A stretch of 64,000 bases of DNA from Geosiphon pyriformis (lineage: Eukaryota > Glomeromycota > Glomeromycetes > Archaeosporales > Geosiphonaceae): positions 1-64,000 of the forward strand of contig JAAOMT010000557.1 in the NCBI GenBank assembly GCA_016748015.1, given 5' to 3'. The translations under genes and the position numbers were made by a program. This document shows positions 1-12,160 of the stretch, one piece after another. The first letter of the stretch is position 1, and every line of letters starts with the position of its first letter. Under the pieces are notes generated by a model. It had not been told where the DNA came from. It saw only the letters and a list, made by a program, of their open reading frames with translations, and did no database searches.

Positions 1-1090
1 TTTCAATAAAAGTATATTTTCTTCAGGTCTCCATCGACCAATATTAAAGATGTTTCTAGTCGAGTTCGTGTTTTGGGTACGCGAGACTTGAAACCTTTTG
101 AAATTTAAATTAGATGCTAGCACAATGGTTATTAAAGCATTCCTGCTGAATATTATAGTTTTTTCTTGTGCTTCAAGTCAGGTTTACAGATTCGGCTTCA
201 TCATGAGAAATGCTATTTTTCATCTGTTTTAGAATGTTCTTCAGGCGATTTAAGTAGTCAATTATTTTATTAAAAAGCACCAAACTTTTAATCGATTGAT
301 GGATATTTACCTAACCAGTCGTCTCTTTCCACTAGACACTTTTTCGTGATGTATCTTTTTATCATTCCAATTTTTTCTTATCCATTTCCAAATTTGTCGT
401 TGGTTTACCCGAGTCTTGATTAGAATTGAATTTACTCTTCATTTTTTTTTCAAAAATGCTAAATTTTTCATTTGTTGATCAAATTAATACATTTCGATAG
501 CAAGGGCAGAGGGTTTTCGTTTTACACGATGATAAAGCATGCTCAAACTTTAATATTTAAACCCGATATTAGATCATCAAATAAACAGAACTTGCGCATA
601 AAAGGTCTCGAAAAGTATATTTGATTAGTGGTTTTAAATATGAAGTTATTATTATCATTTAAAAATACTTTTATTAATTACAAGAATTTATTATACATTA
701 GGTTTCTTAAATATTTTGTATTGATCATTTCAAATTTCTGAATTAAATTTCAATAGGCTTAAACAATAAACAGTAAATAACAAGAGTTAATCAAAATTGG
801 CAACGGGTGAACAACTTTGACATTGTAAAAACCCTTCCATGATAACTTTGTTATATACTGGTAAAGTTTTATTCCTAGACTAGATGGATATAGAAAAGAT
901 AATTGACAAATGTGGCTATCCCCTCCCGCTCTTCACTCTTGTAAGAAATCCCCCTCCCACTCTTTATTCTTGCAAGGCATAAATAACAGACTAACAATTA
1001 TCAATTCCTCACCACCTAACCCTAAAATTTAATTCAGTTATTTGATGATCGATTGTTCATGATTTTCTATTCCGTATTCATTGACTATTT
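1..1090. other. non-coding AT-rich stretch
   Basis: No open frame of useful length, splice-supported exon or RNA gene was seen. The sequence is AT-rich, with a short stretch of ordinary composition around 800-1020. It may be the flank of a gene outside the window. Confidence 0.4.
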
Positions 1091-1091
1091 G

Positions 1092-1496
1092 AAAGTTGAA
1101 TTGCGAATTACTAGTGGGTAATGGTTATTTGAATGTTGAAATCGCGCATTTTTGGTGGCCGGTGGTTATTCGAATGTTGAGTTGCGAATTATTGGTAGGT
1201 GGTTATATTTGAATGTTGAAGTCGCGCATTTTTGATGGCCGGTGGTTATTCGAATTGAGTTGCGAATTATTGTTGGCTGGTGGTAATTCGAATTTTGAGT
1301 TGCGAATTATTGATGGCTGGTAGTTATTCGAATTTTGAGTTGCGAATTATTGATGGCTGGTGGTTATTCGAAGTTTGAAGTCGCGCATTTTTGGTGGCCG
1401 GTGGTTATTCGAATGTTGAGTTGCGAATTATTGGTAGGTGGTTATATTTGAATGTTGAAGTCGCGCATTTTTGATGGCCGGTGGTTATCCGTCAAT
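1092..1496. repeat. minisatellite, about ten units of ~40 bp in two alternating types
   Basis: About ten tandem units of 38-41 bp share a core ending in GGTTATTCGAA. Two types alternate: type A carries TTGCGAATTATTG and type B carries TCGCGCATTTTTG followed by GGCCGGTGG. The visible order is roughly A B A B A A A B A B, so the array looks grown by duplication of an A-B dimer. Type B is notably CpG-rich for this AT-rich region. Confidence 0.85.
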
Positions 1497-1620
1497 TGTT
1501 GGTTTCAAACTAGAGTCAATCTCAATAGGGTCTTCTTTTCCCACCGATTTTGCCAAGCCCGTTCCCTTGGCTGTGGTTTCACTACATAGTAGATAGGAAG
1601 AGTTTAACCCATGATGCACA

Positions 1621-1827
1621 TCATTAACCATCAGTGGAAACAGACATTTAGCTGGAATGCGGCAAGCACAGAGGTTAAATAACAATTCATGTCATTGACC
1701 GTAAGTGGAAGCAGACATTCAGCAGAACGGGTGCACGCACAGAGGTATAACAATTCCTGTCATTGACCGTAAGTGGAAGCAGACATTCGGAAGAACAGGT
1801 GCACGCACAGAGGTTAGAGAACACCAC
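1621..1827. repeat. tandem repeat, three units of ~68-70 bp
   Basis: Three consecutive units start at about 1621, 1692 and 1760. Each contains the core CATTGACCGTAAGTGGAAGC, then AGACATT and GCACGCACAGAGGT. The first unit is the most diverged; the second and third are almost identical. The array lies only about 125 bp from the preceding minisatellite but is a different sequence. Confidence 0.8.
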
Positions 1828-2131
1828 ACTTGGCGATATAAAGGAGTTGGAAACCCCGTGCTTGGTTGAGTTTCTTCGGTTAAGGTTGGGATTCTTTCCG
1901 GTAAAGGATGCCCCCCTCCCTCACCCAACACTTAGAGCTAGAAGAGATACGTCAACACCCTTACCTGGATTGTTCTATCAACTAGAGGCTTTTAACCTTG
2001 GAGACCTGCTGCGGTTATCAGTACGACTCGGGGCGAGAATGAACCTCTTAGATTTTTTATTCGCTATTGGTAAGTTGTTAACGACACTGGTAATTCGGAT
2101 TTTGGTGTTCCTTGGATTCGTTAGTCGTTAG
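1763..2131 (+). CDS. doubtful 122-codon open frame, no recognised domain
   Basis: An uninterrupted frame of 122 codons starts inside the third 68-bp repeat unit and runs into unique sequence. It has more balanced base composition than its surroundings and a hydrophobic C-terminal half with many Leu, Phe and Val residues. I recognise no family. Because its first 20 or so codons are repeat-derived, it may be a chance frame. It is listed only because it is the one plausible coding stretch in the first 20 kb outside mobile elements. Confidence 0.15.
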   Translation: MTVSGSRHSEEQVHAQRLENTTLGDIKELETPCLVEFLRLRLGFFPVKDAPLPHPTLRARRDTSTPLPGLFYQLEAFNLGDLLRLSVRLGARMNLLDFLFAIGKLLTTLVIRILVFLGFVSR

Positions 2132-2517
2132 TCATACTGGTTATAGCTGTTTGTGTTCGTGAGTTGGTGGACGCCGGTAATTTGTCGTTGGTAGTTGATA
2201 AAGGCAAGAGTAATCATAGGATAAAATTTTGCTTGAAGGCAGAGAACACCTCTTTATATATGTTACTGCCTCTAAGTTGTTGATTTCGATATTGGCTGTT
2301 TATCAAAAATTACGCGTTTGTATTTCACGCGAAAACAAGAATATAAGGGTGGAGTTAACTAGACCTTTTTAGTAAATTTGATTTGAAGATAACCTCCCTA
2401 GTTTTTAAAATGTAGTCATTAAACGTGTTTTCTATCTAGATTTAAAGACAAAGCGTCACTTTTTGAAACCTTGTAAACAGTTAAGTACTTTCTGGAATTT
2501 ATTTTAGAATAAACAAC

Positions 2518-2547
2518 AGTCATGAGGATCCGCTGATTCTCATGACT
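2518..2547 (+). other. perfect 9-bp inverted repeat followed by a T run
   Basis: The arms AGTCATGAG (2518-2526) and CTCATGACT (2539-2547) are perfectly complementary. The stem can extend inward by three pairs (one G-U) to a 6-nt loop. It is followed by CG and a run of eight Ts, which could serve as a pol III terminator on the plus strand. No A/B boxes or known small-RNA signature was found upstream, so its function is unknown. Confidence 0.4.
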
Positions 2548-5500
2548 CGTTTTTTTCGACTCGACTATCCTAAAATGGCTAAATATAATCAGTATGGGAA
2601 ATCAAATTCACATCCCCCTTAAAACCGTGGGACCCATTATCACAATGTAAATGGTCAGTGATTAAGTACATGGCGTCCATATTTCGTAGTCGAAAACACA
2701 ATCTAATCTAATGTTAGTGTTTAGGCGTCACACTGACATCCCTTCCCTCTTTTGGTTTTATCGTTCATGGAAATAGACCTTTTATTGCGTTATACGAATA
2801 CCCCCGTTTTTTAAAGTGTAAATTTTCATACTAAATTCTATTAATAAGCTTATCTATCAAACATCTAGACTATCTATTTTTTGAAATAATTGTGTCATTT
2901 AGTTATTCATTAATTTACTTAATAATAAAATTGAAATAAGCTCTTATTTGAATAATAAAGAAAATTTTAATTTTTATCATTCCACAGAGGATGGCCAAAA
3001 TTATGCGACCACGTTATTTTTGATGAATTCAGTTAAAAAAAATATCATGAAGGTTTTGTTTATAATCGATGACTCTGTGCTATCATATCCATGTACTTTT
3101 GTATAGAAAATCTATTTCTGAACATACAATAGATTGTAATCTCATATTACAATGAATAAAACACATCATAGGAAACAAGTCAAATTATTAAAATTAAAAC
3201 ATTAAAAAGATTCTTTTCCCTGAAAATATTTTACATAAGAAAATATCGTTCCATATGATCACAAAGTTGACACAGCTGGAATTGCGATATTACTGTGGCC
3301 TGATTGAAAATCTTTGAAAGTTTATGATTGTTGTCGTACTTCACACCACTATTTAATCATCCAGAACTTAACAAGCCCGGAATCATCTTTTTTATTATAA
3401 AAATTTAATCGAAAATATGTAATTGCTGCAAATAAAAGAACAATTAAAGAGTGTTTTTTGTATAAAATTAATAAATACCTTGATTAATTTATGCACAAAT
3501 AAAAAAAGTGATTTAAAATATATCTGCATATATTTTCTATAAATACTTTTAAAAAAATATTTAAAAATTGTTATATATTAAAGATCAAATTTTCAAATAA
3601 TATTGATTTCGATTTATTAATTAATCAAAAAATGAATCTTTGATTAGTAAAAACATATAATAAAAAAAGAAAAAAAGAGCTTTGAATTAAAAATTGTAAA
3701 TTATTCAATAAAAGAAATAAATAGAATTTAGAATAATAAGAAAGACATTTGGAAATTTTAAACTATTTTAATTATATTTTTCTAAAAAAGTTTAAAAAAC
3801 TCAGTCAATAATCAAGTCAACAATTTGTTTTTAAAATAAAATATTATTCTGTATAACTAATATATAGTAACTGAATAAAAAATTAACTATAATATTAATA
3901 TTGGCCAATTATTGTTAACAAATCTAAGAAGTTTGGTAAAAAAATTGATTTTTCAATAAAACTTAAAGTGCAAAATATTCTAAAAATATTTTATGCTACA
4001 AGATCATTTTTAATAAGAAATAATTGGCAATTTTTACATTCAAATAATAATAATTATTTTATATAAATTTCCAGTAATAACATATTTTTAATTAAAAGTA
4101 AAGTATTGGATTGTTTATTTTTAAAAGAATTATAAACAAGATCTTAAAATCAAAAAACTTTATTAATTTTAACAAAAAAATTTTTTTATAAAACAATATC
4201 TTTAAACAGTAGATATTTTATAAGAATCTTGCTAAGATTTTTTTATTTTTTAACTGTTTTTGTATTTTAACAAAAACTTTAATTAAATTTTTTATATATC
4301 TAATCTAAAACTTAAAATCTTATATTTCTTATACAATCTCTTTTTAAAACAATAAATTTCAAGTTTCTGTAATTTCAAAAAAATTAAAGTAATATCTATA
4401 TATATTATAAGTTGAAACAGAATTTAAGTTAATTCAAAATCAATTTAAGTTGATTTGGAATTCTAATAAATTAATTCTGAATCATTAATTTAATACTGTG
4501 TTAATTCCGAATTAACTTAACCAATTATATTATTTGGTTAATTGGCCAATAAAAAGTTTTTCTTTTATTAATCAATTAAAAAAATCAAAGTTTTAATATT
4601 TGACCCATTTTTTAATGGCTTTTTAATATTATTTATTATTAATAAATTATAAATAACTTATTTAAAAAACATTTTTTGACCTTTTTAAAAACTATTTAAT
4701 AATTAGAAGTAAAAAAAAAACAAGCCAAAACTTTGTTTTTTTAAGATTACATAAACTAATATATTAAAATATTAAAAAATATTTTTAAAAGAAAAAACTT
4801 TAATTTTAAATTGAAGTATTAAATACATACTACTTTTTATATTACATAAGTTAGAAAACAAAATATATTTTATCTTAAAAAAACAAATCTGTTTAAAAAA
4901 AAAATTATATAAAAAACTATGTAAATTTTATTTAGAAATAAGACATAAAAAAATAAACAAAATTTATAATATAAAATATAATATTAATTTAATTTTTTAT
5001 TTATAAATTAAAAATAAATACATTTGAGTATTTAAAAATTTAGTAAAACAGTTTTGTTTTTATTATATTAGATATATTAAATAATAATCTTTAATTTAAC
5101 CAATAGTTACAAATCTGATTTTAACAAAAAACTTTATATATTATTTATGAGTAAATTTGGTTAATATATACAATTAACTAAATAATTCTTACAAATATAT
5201 TTATTATGTTTGGAATTATTTTACAAATTTTTTTTGAACTACAATTCTTTTTTCTAAAGAAGCAAAAAAAGTTACAAGTTTTTTTTTTAATTTTTTATTA
5301 TATTCAAATCTCTAATTATTTTTTAAATTAATAATAAAAAAGAGTTTATAGCTAAAATAATCAAAAAATTGACAGAAATATAGCCAATTATTTATATTAT
5401 AAATAAATATTTAAAATATTCTTAATTTTAAAAATTAATTAAATAAGCAAATAATATATTTTAACAAAAACTTTCAAAATAAATAGAAAATAAAATAACT

Positions 5501-5818
5501 AATAATTAGTTGTATAGTTTATATTAAATAATATATAAAAAATATTATTTTTATATTGATTGAATTTTTTAAACAATTATTAATTTATTTTTATCTTTAG
5601 ATATAATAAATACTAAAGATTTTGTAATTATTGGCTTTTTATCTTATTAAAAATATTTAAACAAAAAACTTTACATAAATTATTTTCTTTTTGAGTTTTT
5701 TTTTAAACAATTAATTATACAAGAAAAATTTTTTTTTAATGACTTGAATATAGAACCAACTAATAAAAAGCCAATTTAACAGAAAATTAAAAATAATAAT
5801 AATTAGCAATAAAACAAA
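2548..5818. other. gene-free, increasingly AT-rich spacer
   Basis: From about 2.8 kb the sequence becomes extremely AT-rich, full of short A and T runs and stop codons in all frames. No exon, RNA gene or intact transposon was recognised. A stretch near 3800-3830 faintly resembles the TCAATAATCAAGTCAACAA motif of the LTR tandem repeats further right, so decayed LTR relics are possible. The 4400-4520 segment has inverted AATT-rich motifs like those at 6.4 and 17.6 kb. Confidence 0.4.
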
Positions 5819-6345
5819 TTATAGTAATAAAATAACTAGTAATAACAGCAAAATAACTAATGACAAAATAACCAACAACAAAAACAGCAAGATAATAAGT
5901 AACAAAATAATCAGCAATAATAAAATAATATATAATAAGATAATTAACAGTGACAACAAAATAATAAATAATAAAATAATTAATAATAATAGTAAGATAA
6001 TAAGTAATAGAATAATTAACAATAGTAATAAACTAATATACAACAAAATAATCAGTAATAACAAAATAATAAGTAACAAAATAACTAACAACAATAATAA
6101 AAAGATAATTAATAACAGTAACAAAATAATATGTAAAAAGATAATTAATAGTAACAATAAAATAATATGTAACAAAATAATAAACAATAAAATAATAAAC
6201 AGCAACAACAAAATAACTAGCAATAATAATAAGATAATATGTAATAAAATAACTAGCAGCAACAAAATAATAGATAACAAAATAATTAGTAATAACAATA
6301 AAATAATCAATAACAAGATAATCAATAATAACAACAAAATAATAC
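5819..6345. repeat. degenerate (AATAA/ACAAAATAA) low-complexity array
   Basis: About 530 bp consist of short imperfect units such as AACAAAATAATA and AGTAATAACA. Two long minus-strand frames across it encode only Leu/Ile- or Tyr/Val-rich low-complexity peptides and are artefacts of the repeat. A shorter array of similar composition lies at 40.64-40.92 kb. Confidence 0.8.
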
Positions 6346-6360
6346 ATACAAGATAATTAG

Positions 6361-9300
6361 TAATAGCAAATAAGATTTTGATTAAATTGAATCAAACTGA
6401 ATCAATTTTTCAAAATAAATTCAGTTCAAATTTGGCATTGAACCTTTTTAAAAAGTCTGAATTTGGTTTAAGTCTGATTTAAAATTTACAAATTTGTTCA
6501 AGTTTAATAAAATTAAAAAAATATATAATTTGTACTACTTGTTTATTAATCATTATTTTGTTTAATTACTATAATTAGTTAAAAAAATATATAAAATTAT
6601 ATATAATAAATTTATTTTCTAACTTACCAAAATGAATTTATTATTAGTATTATCTAATATTATCAAATATTTAAAATTCAAAATAACAGAATTTAATAAC
6701 CCAAATAGTCTAAATATTAATATATTTGGTAAATGTAGTTTTTAAAGTAAAATATGTGACTATTTTAATAAGTTTAAGTAGATAAAAAAAAAACAGCTAA
6801 ATATATAGTTTTAAAATATGTATATAAACTATTTTTTGTGAAATTACAGATACTATCAAACTTTTATGATATTATTTAGAGACTTTTTACTAGACAGTAT
6901 ATATTAAAATAAAAAAATATCATAAAAAAAGACAAAATGTTTAAAAATATTGTAAGTTTATTCAAAAAATGTTTCAATAGATGAAATTGCTATTTTTTTT
7001 TAATAATTTTTGGCCAATTTAACTAAAAAACTGCTTTAATTTTCTGTAGTAACTGCTATTAATATTGATAATAAAAAACTTTATAATATAATTACTATTT
7101 GGCTTATTAATTATCAGCAACTACTTTTTATAGTAGAAAACTTTGAATTAATTAAAATATTCTAATATTTGAATCTTATTTCTTAATCTGTTTGTGCTAA
7201 TATAATTAAAAATAAAGTCATAAAATTTTATGTTTTGGGTAGACAAAAATTAAGAGTAAGCACTACTTTTATTATAAAATATCTTTTTTTTTATCTATAC
7301 TTATAATATAATAAGCATACTTAAGTACTATTAAGTCCAAAATTCCCTTTACATTAGATCTTTAAATATTTTTTAATAACAAAGTTTTTGTCTCTATTAC
7401 TACTTATTATATTAATAACAATTAAGATTTTCAATAAACAATAATTAATTTTGAATTAATAAATAAACAATATAATAAAATAAACATTATAAATAAATTT
7501 TTTAAAGTATTAAAAAATTATAGAATTATATCAAAAGTATATATATATATTTTTGCATAAATTTGGATAAGTTAATAGCCAATGATAAAATTAGCATATT
7601 ATATAGCATATTAATATTATCTAAGACTCAGAGTTATCATAGTATTCATATTATCAAAAATCATATTTTTTTAATATTGGCTTAAATTGGTTTTTGTCAT
7701 TACTTTAGAGCTAAATTTTTGGTATTAATATTATTTAAGACTCAGAATTACTATAGTGCTCATATTATTGAAAACTGCATTTTCTTAATATTAATTTAAA
7801 TAGTTTTTATTATTGCTTTAAGCCAAATTTTTAGCCAAAAAAATCAAGAAAAAAGTTTAAAAAAAATCATATTTACTCTTTTTTTATATAAATTTATTAT
7901 TAATTTTATTAGTTATAACTTAATTTTTTTTAACAGCTTTTTACTATCACTCTTGATAATATTGCAAATAATAGTACTTTTGTAAAAGAATTAGCAAAAA
8001 AATTAAAAGAAAAAAACATTTAATAAAACTCAAAAAATCTTTGATTTTAATACTTTGATTATATTTTAAACTTAGCAATACAAATAGTTTTAAATAAAAT
8101 AAAAGATAATATTTCTAAGATATTTGTTAAAAACCCAAACTAAATATATTTATTTAAAATTTTTTTAATATAAACTTTGTATAAATTAAAGATTAAAAAA
8201 CTTAATTCTATAATTTGTATTTTGTTTCAATGTTTTAAGCTTTTTGAATATGTCTGTAATACATGTTAAATTAAATACTGTAAATTTATTTTGAATTGTT
8301 TTATCTGGTAAAATTTTACTTATAACATAATCAAAAATGAATTATTTCTTAAATTAACAATTTATTTATTTTTGATTTTGTATATTTTGAATAGAAAAAT
8401 TCTAACTGTAAATTTATAAGCATTAAACATTCTTACTAGCACTTATATTGATCTCTATTAATATGTTATTTTACATAATTAGTGGACTGTTTTCAATAAA
8501 ATTACTAAATTTCTTGAACTATTTAAAAATATTACAGTCAAAATATTAGCCAGTTCAAATAATACTGTCTTTTTAATTATTTTTCTCTTTAATATTATTT
8601 TTAATTACATTGAAAACACAGTTAATAATAATAAATTTAATAAAGTATTATAATCTTGATTGTATTTATTTAATTATTTATTTAACATATTTAATATTAG
8701 ATTTATTATTTGTTATAATAATTAAAGAAGCAAAATAAAAATTGGTTAAATATTACTCTAAAACAAATACAATTATAATGCTTTGTACTGTATTGGATGG
8801 AAAGAAAAAATTTCATTATTTTACAAAGAGAAAATTTTTAAATGATAATATTAATAAAATAAAAAAATTATAAGTTATTAATTTATTCAAATAATTTTAT
8901 TTTTTAACTCTTATATAATAAATAAATCTTTAAAATATATACTTTCTTTGAAATAAAGTACATATTAAACATTATATTAATATCAAATAACAGTTTTTGT
9001 TAAATAATAATTTTAATAATATTATAGCATTAGTTACACAATCTATATTAGAAGCAAATTTTGACAATAATAAGAAAAAAAACTTAACAAAATTAATTAT
9101 TATATTTTTGAAAAAATGGCCAATAGAAAAATAGATATAATAGCATGATGAAAGATATATTACAAAAAATATTTATTTAAATTAACATTTTATTAATAAT
9201 TTAATATTTAAATACATTAAACACAATTTTTTTATTTTGTATATATGACTTGTTATTATTTGGCAATTCAAAAATTATCTGTTGTTTCTAAATACACTTT

Positions 9301-9423
9301 TTTTGTAGATGAAAATATGATTACAAATATAAAGTTTTACTTAATGCTTAAAATTATAAAAGAACTACAGTGTTTTTAATTATAAATACAGAAATTATTA
9401 AAAAAAATTAAACAATAATATAG
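6361..9423. other. AT-rich spacer with minor repeats, no gene seen
   Basis: Contains a 113-bp tandem duplication (7610-7836), a patch of inverted GAATC/TTCAAATTTGG-type motifs at 6370-6500 that recurs at 17.52-17.70 kb, and otherwise AT-rich DNA without intact frames. On the minus strand around 8210-8330 a short readable stretch survives that might be a decayed transposon ORF, but I could not assign it. Confidence 0.35.
7610..7836. repeat. 113-bp direct tandem duplication, diverged
   Basis: Units 7610-7723 and 7724-7836 both begin ATTAATATTAT and contain AAGACTCAGA and CTAAATTTTT-like segments in the same order. Many differences between the two are A/G or C/T changes, so the duplication is old. 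Confidence 0.7.
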
Positions 9424-10114
9424 TGTTACAGGTTAGAATAACAAGCTAACGGATAGCAAGGGAGAACAGTATTGTATGATAATGAAAATAAACAAAGAAG
9501 GAATTACAATAAGGGAGCAAATTGAATAAGTAGAAATTCAATGTGCGTGATCAGTCTCATAAAAATCACAGTCGCTAATCTTTTCTTAAATCTGAAGGTA
9601 GAGGAATAGTCCATGATTGTCAACAAAATAACACCACTGCTATTATTCTATGCCTTAACTTGGCGATTCTTAGAATCAATAACAGGTATCGTTGTACTTT
9701 TCAATCGTTTCTTTATTTAATGAATTACAAGAGCAAGCCAATTGCTTCTCAGGCTAATTCTAACAAATACAAATCAAGAAGGGGAAAAGATAAGGTATGT
9801 GAATGCCAACAAGTAGATACTTGAAGGTAAGAAAAGGGGAATAAGTGATTATGAGAGGAAGTAATTGATATTGTTTATTTTGTTATTTTGATCATGTCTT
9901 TCTACAGCTAAGAGAAATCATTGCTTATATAGCTATCTAAAGTGATCAACAACCAGGTCAACAATTAGGTCAATGATCAGGTCAATAATCAGGTCAACAG
10001 TCAGGTCATTGATCAGGTCAATAATCACTATCTAAAAATAGAGTGGCTAATTATATGACATCAGTGGCTAATACATGTGATAATTAATAAAAACTATGTG
10101 TTTCAACTGTAACA
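9424..10114 (-). repeat. 3' LTR of the Ty3/gypsy element
   Basis: 691 bp, starting TGTTACAGG and ending TGTAACA. It is the downstream LTR because the element reads on the minus strand. It carries about six copies of a 12-bp AGGTCAATGATC-type repeat (about 9955-10028), against about eight in the other LTR, which accounts for the length difference. In the first ~305 bp I counted 22 substitutions against the 5' LTR, all transitions. Confidence 0.92.
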
Positions 10115-10860
10115 TCATCCTCTCCAAAGAGATTGAGCTCCGGCAAAATCAAACTATTTATGGGATAGTCTATGTGAAGGGTTTTGTTTAACTCAAAACT
10201 AACTAGTTTGTTGAAGTCTTTTGTGGATAGAGTATATAGTATTTGAGACAAAATAAGCTTTGTATCCAAGAGACCAAATCTTTATATAAGAGTTCTGGCT
10301 CTTCTTGCAATGGTCAAAACTCTTGGGACATCTAAATGTATAATGCCCAAAATTTCCACTTGTATCTCTGAAGTTGTTTTCTTCATAAGCTTCATGTCTT
10401 CTATGATTTCACCAAGACAACCATAGAGTTCTAGTTGTCTTCCATATGACAAGTTTTTGTCTATGGGCAAGATTTCTTGTATTGTTTTTTCAATTGTGCT
10501 GGAAGGTGAAAGTATCACTGCTATTATGCTTTCCAGCAGGTATTTATCTATTTTGCCACCAATTTTTTCTTTTCTGGTAGTTGTTTTCTTTGGTCTAATA
10601 ACAGTGTGAGTTCCACTGTTGTCTGTTATAGTGGTTTGTTTTCCAATAGTCAGAGTAGCATTTGGATAGTTCTTAATCCAGTACTCATAGAGAGTATAGA
10701 AAGCGTTTTAAATGTTTTGATCCAGGAAATAATTGTTTATGTAGATTGAAGATACCTCTGTTTTGGGAATGGTGCATTTATTTATATCTAATTTTTGCTG
10801 ATCATTTGGGTCAGTATTACCACAACAGGTAACCAATCAGGTTGTTTGTAATATTTCTTG
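10084..10860 (-). pseudogene. unrecognised 3' region of the Ty3 element
   Basis: Between the integrase tail and the 3' LTR are two short minus-strand frames, 10282-10518 (78 codons) and 10084-10269 (61 codons, running into the LTR). They have normal composition and no recognised domain. No envelope-like features such as a signal peptide or membrane segment were seen. They may be remnants of an extra ORF or of the C-terminal polyprotein. Confidence 0.4.
10115..10125 (-). promoter_or_regulatory. polypurine tract of the Ty3 element
   Basis: On the minus strand GGAGAGGATGA directly abuts the 3' LTR. This is the position where plus-strand DNA synthesis is primed in LTR retrotransposons. Confidence 0.7.
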
Positions 10861-10880
10861 AGTCGCATGCCATGAACAGG

Positions 10881-11897
10881 TCAATCACTAAATATTGTTC
10901 CATATTGATCTTGTAAGATATAAGAACCATTGTTCAAAACTTTGTTGACTATAAAGGGTCCTTTCCACTGGCTAGAGAATTTATCACCATAGACATTGTC
11001 TCTATCTGAACGGTATTCCAAAACTAAGTCACCAACACTTAAGGAAAGTGTTTTATAGGTCTTTTTCTTTTTGAGCTTCTCTTGAAACTGTTTTATCTTT
11101 TCAAAGGCAATTATCCGTGCTTCTACTAATGAGTCAAGAATGGTACCAAGTCTTCTTTGCAAAATGTCCTTGTAATCTCCTATTGTTATTTCTTCAAAAG
11201 GTATTGTTTCTATATCTGTTTCTATTGGTAGAGTTGTCATTTGTCCATAGAGCAGATAAAAGGGTTCATAAATTGTTATGTCATGATTCACAGTTCTGTA
11301 AACAAACAAGGCTGAAGGCAATACTTTGTCCTATAGGTTGGTTTCTTCACTGGTTTTGACTAGGATTTTACATAGTGTTCTATTGAAACGTTCTACTAGG
11401 CCATTTGTTTGGGGGTGATAAGGGGAAGAGAGTTTATGACATATTCCCATTTTTCTGCAAAGTTCTTCAACCAGTATACTGAGAAAAGCTCTTCCTTTAT
11501 CAGATAAAAGTTCTTTGGGGCAGCCGTGGTAACAGATAATATCTTCATAAATGAAATTGGCAATTGAGACTGCTGTTTGATCTGGGGTGGCTCTTGCTTC
11601 TACCCACTTTATAAGATAGTCGGTAGCTGTGATAATGTATCTGTTGTCATCAGAAGTTACTGTTAAAAGTCCAACAACATCTATACCAATTCTATCAAAT
11701 GGTTGACCAACAGAGATTGGATGGATATTTTCCTTGCAATTGGGTTTTCCTTTTCTTTGGCAGGTATCACAGGTTTTGATGTATTCAGCAATGTTTTTTT
11801 CCAAGGTAGGCCAATAATAGTGAGCTAAAGTTTTCTGAATTGTTTTTGTTTTTCCAAAGTGTCCAGCTAATGGATCAATGTGCATATTGTAGATCAC
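10881..11897 (-). pseudogene. Ty3/gypsy integrase (broken)
   Basis: The frame 11331-11897 shows an HHCC zinc-binding domain (GHFGKTK, LAHYYW, then CDTCQ) and the DDE catalytic core: first Asp in IGIDVVG, second in LSDKGRAF, Glu in NGLVERFNR. The next open frame, 10881-11321, is in the same phase after a stop and holds the C-terminal region with VGDLVLEYR and the QWKGPFIVNKVL segment typical of the GPY/F-type module. So all integrase modules are recognisable but separated by at least one nonsense codon. The frame differs from the RT frame upstream, so a frameshift lies in between. Confidence 0.9.
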
Positions 11898-12160
11898 AAT
11901 TTCTCTTTCTTCAAATCTAATGACTCTCTGGGGACGGTTAGAATCTTTTCTATTTCTTTTATATAACTGGTTCTAGCAAATCAAATAGAAATTTGATTGT
12001 TTGTGCAAATGTTCTCTTTGCTGTCGAGTATAGTCCAGCGGGTATTGTTCTTTACCCAAAAATTTCATTAAAGCAGAGTAGTTGTCCAAGTCCATTATCG
12101 TGTTTGTTTGTGGGGGAGTTACAAATAATTAAGTTGGTTTGGTTTGAGAGGGTTTTACTA

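Noticed and set aside
1485-1931. Minus-strand frames over the tandem repeats
   Set aside because: Short, repeat-derived, and with no known motif.
2518-2555. Hammerhead ribozyme or tRNA around the hairpin
   Set aside because: The conserved hammerhead core (CUGAUGA with GAAA) and tRNA A/B boxes are absent.
5819-6347. Two long minus-strand frames of 172 and 104 codons
   Set aside because: They encode only Leu/Ile or Tyr/Val runs and arise from the AATAA-type repeat; no real protein composition.
9955-10028. CRISPR-like array in the LTR
   Set aside because: The 12-bp units are contiguous without unique spacers, vary in copy number between the two LTRs, and lie in a eukaryotic retrotransposon.
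11117-11359. Plus-strand frames inside the Ty3 element (also 11993-12301, 13422-13673, 14119-14370)
   Set aside because: They are shadows of the minus-strand pol gene, with no domain of their own.
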